A stretch of DNA of 10,682 nucleotides from assembly GCA_947624075.1 (NCBI GenBank), contig CANQIM010000028.1, positions 1-10,682 of the forward strand, given 5' to 3'. The notes below the pieces were generated by a model. That model worked only from the letters and a program-made list of their open reading frames with translations, had not been told where the DNA came from and did not search any database. Both the position numbers and the translations under genes were made by a program. How positions within the stretch are numbered: the first letter of the stretch is position 1; each line of letters starts with the position of its first letter. Positions 6,975-10,682 of the stretch are shown one piece after another. Origin of the DNA: an uncultured Bacilli bacterium. Its GTDB lineage: Bacteria > Bacillota_I > Bacilli_A > RF39 > UBA660.

Positions 6975-7097
6975 AATTTTTTCAACAAGTAATCCACAAT
7001 TTTTTCAACAACTAAAAACCTTATATAACAATATTCTCTTTAGTTTTCCACATTTTCCACAAATTTTTATTAACATATATGAATAACTTTTTCAACA
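6975..7097 (+). repeat. TTTTTCAACA repeats within the origin
   Basis: AATTTTTTCAACAA occurs twice (6975-6988 and 6998-7011, period 23) and the core TTTTTCAACA a third time at 7088-7097. The copies alternate with DnaA boxes. They resemble a degenerate DnaA box (TTATCAACA-like) or a second-protein site; the role is unknown. Confidence 0.7.
7022..7050 (-). promoter_or_regulatory. dnaA: Candidate dnaA promoter
   Basis: On the minus strand TGGAAA (7045-7050), a 17-base spacer and TATATA (7022-7027) could form the dnaA promoter, each element matching the consensus at four of six positions. The -35 sits inside the DnaA box at 7044-7052, which would fit the known autorepression of dnaA. The leader would be about 125 bases. 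The A+T richness offers other candidates, so confidence is low. Confidence 0.35.
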
Positions 7098-7157
7098 TGT
7101 GTGTTAATTTTGTGGAAAATTATTTTTTTCTAAAAAATTCACAGTAATTGTGGATAA

Positions 7158-7320
7158 TTTTCTTTTTCATTTTAATTATTTTCTATATTTCATAAAATAG
7201 TTAAGAAATTTAATAACTAATAATTTCAAATTGAAATCTTAAAAAGAATAAATTTTTACCAAAAACTTAAAAATATTATTTAAGCTCTTCTTTTAGAATT
7301 CAACTTTTTACTTATCAAAA
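7158..7320. other. Extremely A+T-rich stretch beside oriC
   Basis: This gene-free stretch has almost no G or C and follows the perfect DnaA box, so it is a candidate for easy DNA melting. It contains a 15-base palindrome ATTTCAA-A-TTGAAAT (7223-7237) and a weaker dyad CTTAAA-N7-TTTAAG (7266-7284). No reading frame, RNA gene or clear DnaA box is visible. Confidence 0.4.
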
Positions 7321-7333
7321 AAGTAGTTTTTAA

Positions 7334-7363
7334 TTGACAAAGTACCCTACTTCTTATTATAAT
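7334..7363 (+). promoter_or_regulatory. Promoter of rpmH-rnpA-yidC-jag
   Basis: TTGACA (7334-7339), 18 bases and TATAAT (7358-7363) are both perfect consensus hexamers, giving a strong promoter suited to a ribosomal protein gene. The likely start is near 7370. The spacer contains a dyad AAGTA-CCC-TACTT (7340-7352) exactly between the two hexamers. Confidence 0.85.
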
Positions 7364-7393
7364 AATGTAGATTTATGACTGGAGGTGGAACAA

Positions 7394-7516
7394 ATGAAAA
7401 GAACTTATCAACCAAATAACCATAAAAAAGCAAAAAGATTAGGTTTCTTTGCTCGTAAAAAAACAAATGTTTTAAATCGTCGTCGTCGTAAAGGTCGTAA
7501 GAAACTTTGCGCATAA
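7394..7516 (+). CDS. rpmH: 50S ribosomal protein L34
   Basis: L34 is a small, very basic protein of the large ribosomal subunit. The 40-residue product starts with the family signature MKRTYQPNN and ends with RRRRKGRKKLCA. The usual length is about 44 residues. Compared with the Bacillus protein the middle is four residues shorter: the stretch that normally reads like RMSSKNGRLVLAR is here RKKTNVLNR. The rest is conserved and the gene has a strong GGAGGTGG ribosome binding site at 7381-7388 and a consensus promoter, so it looks functional. It is the first gene of the operon to the right of the origin and is followed by an attenuating terminator. Confidence 0.95.
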   Translation: MKRTYQPNNHKKAKRLGFFARKKTNVLNRRRRKGRKKLCA

Positions 7517-7518
7517 AT

Positions 7519-7544
7519 ACCGCTGGAATAAACAGTGGTTTTTT
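7519..7544 (+). terminator. Terminator/attenuator between rpmH and rnpA
   Basis: ACCGCTG (7519-7525) pairs with CAGTGGT (7533-7539), with one G-U pair and a 7-base loop, and six T follow at 7539-7544. It starts two bases after the rpmH stop. Because rnpA has its own ribosome binding site directly behind and no clear separate promoter, partial read-through probably lowers rnpA and yidC expression relative to L34. Confidence 0.75.
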
Positions 7545-7561
7545 ACTTTAAGGAGGTTTAA

Positions 7562-7918
7562 ATGAAAAAATTATATATAGTAAAAACAAATGAAGACTTT
7601 TCCAAAATAATTTCTACTCAAAATTTTGTTAAAAATCAAAGTTTTATTATTTATAAAAAAAATAGTAACCTCCCCTATGACCGTTTTGGTATATCAGTAA
7701 GTAAAAAGTTAGGCAATGCTGTATATCGTAATAAATATAAAAGAAAAATAAGATCAATTATCGATAATTACAAAAAAAGCTACAATAATAGCCAAGATTA
7801 TATTATAATATTTAGAAAAGGAGGAGAAAATAGAACTTTCCAAGAGCTCCAACAAGATTTTCTCACTCTTATGAAACAAAAAAGAAAGGATAACAATTAT
7901 GCAGAAAAAAAGAAATAA
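7562..7918 (+). CDS. rnpA: Ribonuclease P protein component
   Basis: RnpA is the protein subunit of RNase P, which binds the catalytic RNA and the 5' leader of precursor tRNA. The 118-residue length is typical. The diagnostic segment is FGISVSKKLGNAVYRNKYKRKIR at about 42-64 (shown here as one motif: FGISVSKK, then GNAVYRN, then KYKRKIR), which includes the RNR motif with Lys in place of its second Arg. This is followed by DYIIIFRKG at 79-87. The protein is very Lys/Asn-rich. The ATG has an AGGAGG site at 7552-7557. The end overlaps the yidC start by 20 bases, so translation of the two is probably coupled. Confidence 0.95.
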   Translation: MKKLYIVKTNEDFSKIISTQNFVKNQSFIIYKKNSNLPYDRFGISVSKKLGNAVYRNKYKRKIRSIIDNYKKSYNNSQDYIIIFRKGGENRTFQELQQDFLTLMKQKRKDNNYAEKKK

Positions 7919-8834
7919 ATTAAAAGTATTCCTTGTCTTATGTTTATTTATTTTAACAACTGGTTGTACGAAGGTTTTAACTGATAAAAATAATAAACCT
8001 GTAAAAAATGAATTAACAGGACAAAATTTAACTGAAAATATATTATGTAAACCAACCAATAAAGAAAGTTTAAAAACGTATAAAGAAAATAAAGTAAATA
8101 TTGATAAATTACCCGATTGTAAAAATTTTAAAATAACATCTGGTAAATATGAAGGTTTATGGACAAGTATTTTTGTTAAACCCCTAGCCTTTATTTTAAT
8201 ATTAATAGGAAAATTAATGAATAATTATGCCTTATCTGTAATAACAGTTACTTTAGCAATAAGGTTAATTGCTTTTCCAGTTACCAAAAAAACAGCTCTT
8301 CAATCAGAATTAATTAAGAAAGCTCAACCAGAACTAGATAGAATTCAAAGAAAATATAAAGGAAAAGAAGATCAAGAATCGATGATAAAGCAAAATCAAG
8401 AAATGATGATGGTCTATAAAAAATATAACATTAATCCCCTATCTGGTTGTCTATTTGCTTTTTTACAATTACCATTATTTATTGCCTTTTTAGAAGCAAT
8501 TCAAAGAACACCAGCTATTTTTGAAGATACAATGTTAGGCTTAGAACTAGGAACAACTCCTGCCGTAGGAATTACAAGTTCAACTTTCTATGCTTACTTA
8601 ATATTAATGTTAATCATAGCTTTCACGACATTCTATTCATTTAAAATGAATTCAACTGGTAATATGCAAGATCCTTCAATGAAAATGATGCCAATAATGA
8701 TGTGTGGTATGATAATAGTAACAGCTATATTTATGCCATCAGGTTTAGGTATATATTGGGTAACATCTAATGTCTTTACAATAATTCAAAATATTTTAGT
8801 TAAAAGGAGTAAAGAAGTATATGGAAAAGCATAA
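7899..8834 (+). CDS. yidC: Membrane protein insertase YidC (lipoprotein form)
   Basis: YidC (SpoIIIJ/OxaA family) inserts and folds membrane proteins, alone or with SecYEG. The 311-residue product begins with a lipoprotein signal: basic start, hydrophobic core and lipobox LTTGC with Cys23 as the expected lipid-attachment site. An extracellular segment of about 60 residues, longer than in Bacillus SpoIIIJ and with Cys50 and Cys74, precedes the first core helix. The conserved core has Arg122 in LAIRLIAFP, the groove residue needed by single-spanning substrates. A charged cytoplasmic hairpin (about 132-178) follows, then NINPLSGC, LQLPLFIAF, and helices near 228-248, 262-280 and 284-300. The start has AAAGGA at 7885-7890. 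The gene overlaps rnpA by 20 bases and jag by 14. Confidence 0.95.
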   Translation: MQKKRNKLKVFLVLCLFILTTGCTKVLTDKNNKPVKNELTGQNLTENILCKPTNKESLKTYKENKVNIDKLPDCKNFKITSGKYEGLWTSIFVKPLAFILILIGKLMNNYALSVITVTLAIRLIAFPVTKKTALQSELIKKAQPELDRIQRKYKGKEDQESMIKQNQEMMMVYKKYNINPLSGCLFAFLQLPLFIAFLEAIQRTPAIFEDTMLGLELGTTPAVGITSSTFYAYLILMLIIAFTTFYSFKMNSTGNMQDPSMKMMPIMMCGMIIVTAIFMPSGLGIYWVTSNVFTIIQNILVKRSKEVYGKA

Positions 8835-9441
8835 TTACAGTGGAAAAACTAAAGAAGAAGCAATTAATAATGCAACAATCGATTTACAAGAAACACAAGA
8901 AAATTTAATCATCAAAGAAATCAGAGAAGAAAAAGGTGGTCTTTTTAAAAGTAAAAAGATCGAAATTGAAGTAATAGAAGTACGCGAATTATTAAAATAC
9001 ATAAAAGACTACATCGTTAAATTATTAAAAAACATAGGAGTAATTGCAAACGTAGAAATTAAAAATAAGGAAGAAGTACCTATTTACACCATTTATTCAG
9101 ATAATAATTCTATACTAATTGGTCGTAATGGCAAAAATTTAAAAGCCCTTCAAACCGTAGTTCATCAACATATTAATAAGGAATTAGGTAAACCATTTAA
9201 GTTTATTTTAGATATTAATGACTATAAAGAAAAACGCGATAAATCATTAGAACATCTTGCTAAAAACATTGCTCGTGAAGTGGCTTCAACTAAAGTAGAA
9301 GCCAAACTTGATCCAATGAATTCTTATGAAAGAAGAATAATTCATAATGCTTTGACTAATAGTAAAAGAGTTTATACTGAAAGTGAAGGGGAAGAACCTA
9401 ACAGATACGTTGTTATTAAACCAAAAGAAGAAAATGATTAG
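8821..9441 (+). CDS. jag: Jag/KhpB (EloR) RNA-binding protein
   Basis: Jag, also called KhpB or EloR, is an RNA-binding protein that pairs with KhpA and affects cell elongation in Gram-positive bacteria. The 206-residue product has three expected parts. A Jag-N domain covers 1-50 with YSGKTKEEAI at 6-15 and GGLFKSKK at 39-46. A KH domain (about 85-150) carries the GxxG loop as GRNG at 101-104. A C-terminal R3H domain (about 150-203) has ERRIIH with the Arg-x3-His spacing (R171, H175). The linker between Jag-N and KH is short compared with the streptococcal protein. The start overlaps the yidC end by 14 bases, with AAAAGGAG at 8802-8809. Jag next to yidC is the normal arrangement in Bacilli. 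Confidence 0.95.
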   Translation: MEKHNYSGKTKEEAINNATIDLQETQENLIIKEIREEKGGLFKSKKIEIEVIEVRELLKYIKDYIVKLLKNIGVIANVEIKNKEEVPIYTIYSDNNSILIGRNGKNLKALQTVVHQHINKELGKPFKFILDINDYKEKRDKSLEHLAKNIAREVASTKVEAKLDPMNSYERRIIHNALTNSKRVYTESEGEEPNRYVVIKPKEEND

Positions 9442-9470
9442 TTTAAATCTACTAATCATTCTTTTTTTTT
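9433..9470. terminator. Bidirectional terminator shared by jag and the RHH gene
   Basis: AATGATTAG (9433-9441) and CTAATCATT (9452-9460) form a perfect 9-base stem with a 10-base loop, followed on the plus strand by nine T. On the minus strand the hairpin is followed by TTTTCTTCTTTT. The jag stop codon (TAG) is in the left arm and the TGA of the converging gene is in the right arm. Confidence 0.85.
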
Positions 9471-9659
9471 ATCAGTTATTTCTGTATTTTTTAAATTATC
9501 TAATGCATATTTTATACACTGATTTATTAATTCATTTCTGCTAACATCAATTTTATTAGCAATTTTATCGATTTCAGCCAGTGTTTCATTGTCAATTCTT
9601 ATAGTTGTGACTATTTTTTCACTAACTGTTGTTTTTTTATAGGGCTTAAAACTTTTCAT
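9456..9659 (-). CDS. Small ribbon-helix-helix (CopG/Arc-like) DNA-binding protein
   Basis: The 67-residue product fits the ribbon-helix-helix fold. A short strand IVTTIRIDNETL (16-27) follows a basic N-terminus, then helix AEIDKIANKID (28-38), a turn, and helix SRNELINQCIKYALDNL (40-56), ending in a charged tail. Such proteins dimerise and insert the paired strands in the DNA major groove; many are autorepressors, antitoxins or plasmid/phage regulators. The ATG has an excellent AGGAGG at 9669-9674. No toxin-like gene is adjacent, so an antitoxin role has no support here. It is transcribed away from the tail-collar-like gene and shares its promoter region, so control of itself and of that gene is a reasonable inference. 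The specific function is unknown. Confidence 0.8.
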   Translation of the reverse strand: MKSFKPYKKTTVSEKIVTTIRIDNETLAEIDKIANKIDVSRNELINQCIKYALDNLKNTEITDKKKE

Positions 9660-9705
9660 ATTTATTAACCTCCTACATATATATTGTAATATTTTTAATA
9701 ATTAT

Positions 9706-9735
9706 TTTATATATTCATATTTAGAATTAATACAA
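9706..9735 (-). promoter_or_regulatory. Candidate promoter of the RHH gene
   Basis: On the minus strand TTGTAT (9730-9735), 18 bases and TATAAA (9706-9711) are in the right place for the small regulator gene. The -35 forms one arm of a 7-base inverted repeat AATACAA (9729-9735) / TTGTATT (9757-9763) whose other arm overlaps the -35 region of the divergent gene. Confidence 0.5.
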
Positions 9736-9756
9736 GAATATAAAATGTATTCACAT

Positions 9757-9790
9757 TTGTATTGACTTTTTGAAAAAAATATACTAAACT
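9757..9790 (+). promoter_or_regulatory. Candidate promoter of the tail-collar-like gene
   Basis: Two overlapping solutions fit: TTGACT (9762-9767), 17 bases, TAAACT (9785-9790), or TTGTAT (9757-9762), 17 bases, TATACT (9780-9785). Both lie about 45-70 bases before the likely start codon and directly next to the dyad shared with the divergent regulator. Confidence 0.5.
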
Positions 9791-9831
9791 CAAAATAGAT
9801 AACCATAAGAATATGGGAGGATTTGAGTAAA

Positions 9832-10572
9832 TTGAAAGTACAAAACAAAAGAAAAATAGTATTTGGAATAATAGTTGGATTGATATTTGGAATAACGATT
9901 ACTGTCATAACTTCATATGCAGTAGCAGCAACTTTAATCAAAAGTGCGGATGTATCTTATATTGATAATTCCAACTTAAAAGCCACCAATGTCCAAGCAG
10001 CAATCGATGGAACATGTACAAAGTTTAGCAATGATTTAGCAACTCTTTTAGATAAAATGTACCCCATAGGAAGCATTTATATCAGTACAAGCCTATCAAC
10101 CCCAGCCCAAGTAGGAAGTGCAATAGGAGGAACCTGGGAAGCATATGGTAAAGGTCAAACATTAGTAGGTGTAGATACATCACAAACAGAATTTGATAAA
10201 ATTAGTAAAACAGGAGGAGCAAAAAGTGTATCAACAACCTTAAAAGAGACTAATTTACCAAGTCATTCCCATGTAATACCTGCTTTAACTGGAATTGCAA
10301 ATCAAGAGGGAAGTGCACATTCACATATACTAGGTGCAAGAAATGATTCATTTGGTGCACCGGGAGTTGCAAATGGATTTGTTTTAACTCAAGCTGATCA
10401 CATGATTGATTATGCTAATTTTGTCAATTCAAATATAACTGGAACTCATACTCACACAGTAACAACCAATCCTTCAGCAACAACAACTTGTACAAATTGT
10501 AATGCTCAAGCTTTTTCCACCAGTACCTTACAGCCCTACATCACGGTCTATATGTACAAAAGAACTAAATAA
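9832..10572 (+). CDS. Secreted protein with phage tail-collar/fibre-like C-terminal domain
   Basis: The likely start is TTG 9832, 11 bases after GGGAGG (9815-9820); the in-frame TTG at 9823 is too close to that site and no ATG fits. This gives 246 residues. A basic start and hydrophobic core (about 9-29) ending in YAVAA look like a signal peptide or anchor. ATNVQAAIDG at 51-60 resembles the short trimerisation-type motif common in bacterial and phage surface proteins. From YPIGSIYIST (77-86) the protein follows the tail-collar/baseplate pattern: GGTWEAYGKGQTLVGVD at 99-115, KTGGAKS, NLPSHSH, and the closing LQPYITVYMYKRT at 233-245, the usual end of phage fibre tips. Three HxH motifs (145/147, 163/165, 206/208) and a CxxC (220/223) could bind metal. 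G+C is visibly higher than in neighbouring genes. No other phage gene is seen; function is unknown. Confidence 0.78.
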   Translation: MKVQNKRKIVFGIIVGLIFGITITVITSYAVAATLIKSADVSYIDNSNLKATNVQAAIDGTCTKFSNDLATLLDKMYPIGSIYISTSLSTPAQVGSAIGGTWEAYGKGQTLVGVDTSQTEFDKISKTGGAKSVSTTLKETNLPSHSHVIPALTGIANQEGSAHSHILGARNDSFGAPGVANGFVLTQADHMIDYANFVNSNITGTHTHTVTTNPSATTTCTNCNAQAFSTSTLQPYITVYMYKRTK

Positions 10573-10591
10573 GAAAATAAACTTTGCAAGT

Positions 10592-10620
10592 AAAGCGAAC
10601 TAAATGTTTGCTTTTTCTTT
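10592..10620 (+). terminator. Intrinsic terminator after the tail-collar-like gene
   Basis: AAAGCGAAC (10592-10600) pairs with GTTTGCTTT (10606-10614), one G-U pair and a 5-base loop, followed by a T-rich run TTTTTCTTT. It lies 20 bases after the stop codon. Confidence 0.8.
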
Positions 10621-10650
10621 TGAAAATAGCTACAAAAATCTTACTACCTA

Positions 10651-10678
10651 TGCTATAATACAAAAAGAAAAAAGGAGG
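10651..10678 (+). promoter_or_regulatory. Promoter and ribosome binding site of the next gene
   Basis: TGCTATAAT (10651-10659) is a perfect extended -10 element and AGGAGG (10673-10678) a strong ribosome binding site. Together they indicate a plus-strand gene starting just outside the window with a very short leader. Nothing can be said about its product. Confidence 0.65.
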
Positions 10679-10682
10679 GATA

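Larger units (their letters stand above)
6945..7157. other. oriC: Replication origin oriC (DnaA-box cluster)
   Basis: DnaA boxes found by eye are: minus TTTTTCACA 6945-6953 (one mismatch to TTATNCACA), plus TAATCCACA 6990-6998 (one mismatch), plus TTTTCCACA 7044-7052 and 7053-7061 in direct tandem, minus TTTTCCACA 7111-7119, and minus TTATCCACA 7149-7157 (perfect). The plus-strand pair and the minus-strand pair face each other across about 50 bases. ATTTTCCACAAA (7052-7063) and its exact inverted copy (7109-7120) form a 12-base-arm inverted repeat. The cluster lies between dnaA and rpmH, where gene direction diverges, the standard position of the Bacilli origin. Further boxes lie in the dnaA-dnaN spacer. 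Confidence 0.88.

Noticed and set aside
7266..7284. CTTAAA-N7-TTTAAG as a terminator
   Set aside because: The stem is short and weak, there is no gene upstream on either strand to terminate, and the following run is interrupted.
7754..8059. Minus-strand open frame across the rnpA-yidC junction
   Set aside because: It is antisense to two well-supported genes; its hydrophobicity comes from the reverse of Lys/Asn-rich codons.
8835..8848. TTACAGTGGAAAAA, identical to the DnaA-box-like site at 5413-5426
   Set aside because: Here it encodes the conserved YSGKT start of Jag, so the match is explained by coding and chance.
9456..9659. Toxin-antitoxin operon with the RHH protein as antitoxin
   Set aside because: No toxin-like gene is adjacent on the same strand; the upstream neighbour is divergent and the downstream one is jag.
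9702..9941. Minus-strand open frame across the divergent promoter region
   Set aside because: It covers the promoters and the signal-peptide codons of the collar-like gene and has no ribosome binding site.
1..10682. CRISPR array, tRNA, rRNA or insertion sequence
   Set aside because: No regularly spaced long repeats, no cloverleaf-type sequences, no rRNA words and no transposase motifs were seen on either strand.

Overview
This is the chromosomal replication-origin region of a low-G+C Gram-positive (Bacillota, Bacilli-like) bacterium. The evidence is the order gyrA-gyrB-recF-dnaN-dnaA / origin / rpmH-rnpA-yidC-jag, a YidC made as a lipoprotein, a GyrA/GyrB pair of Gram-positive type, strong AGGAGG-type ribosome binding sites and very A+T-rich spacers. 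Tryptophan is read from TGG throughout and one gene ends in TGA, so the code is the standard bacterial one, not the Mycoplasma code. I cannot name the species; an uncultured, possibly gut-associated Bacilli/Erysipelotrichia-type lineage is a guess.

Left arm (positions 1-6891, all genes on the minus strand): the start of gyrA (cut by the window edge), gyrB, recF, a comK-family competence regulator gene, dnaN and dnaA. recF-gyrB-gyrA look like one operon, with gaps of 8 and 12 bases and a clear extended -10 promoter in front of recF. comK stands alone: the dnaN terminator lies upstream of it, it has its own leader, and a weak terminator follows it. The yaaA(rlbA)-type S4 gene and remB, which sit around recF in Bacillus, are absent.

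Origin (about 6890-7370): an extremely A+T-rich 500-base spacer. It carries DnaA boxes (TTTTCCACA, TTATCCACA and near matches) on both strands, and repeated TTTTTCAACA words next to them. Further boxes lie in the dnaA-dnaN spacer. Transcription diverges from this point, so every core gene runs away from the origin.

Right arm (7394-9441, plus strand): rpmH (L34, unusually short at 40 residues), an intrinsic terminator/attenuator, rnpA, yidC and jag. rnpA, yidC and jag overlap and are probably translationally coupled. A hairpin shared with the converging neighbour ends this operon.

Distal right part (9456-10682): a small ribbon-helix-helix DNA-binding protein (minus strand) faces away from a secreted protein with a phage tail-collar/fibre-type C-terminal domain (plus strand), and the two share a promoter region containing a dyad. 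The last bases hold a promoter and Shine-Dalgarno site for a gene starting outside the window.

The most notable points are a comK homologue placed between dnaN and recF, with two exact TGTCGAA words (the Spo0A-box sequence) 20 bases apart and a 24-base dyad in its control region; a palindrome on the likely start site of the recF-gyrBA operon; and the exported tail-collar-like protein with three HxH motifs beside a putative regulator.
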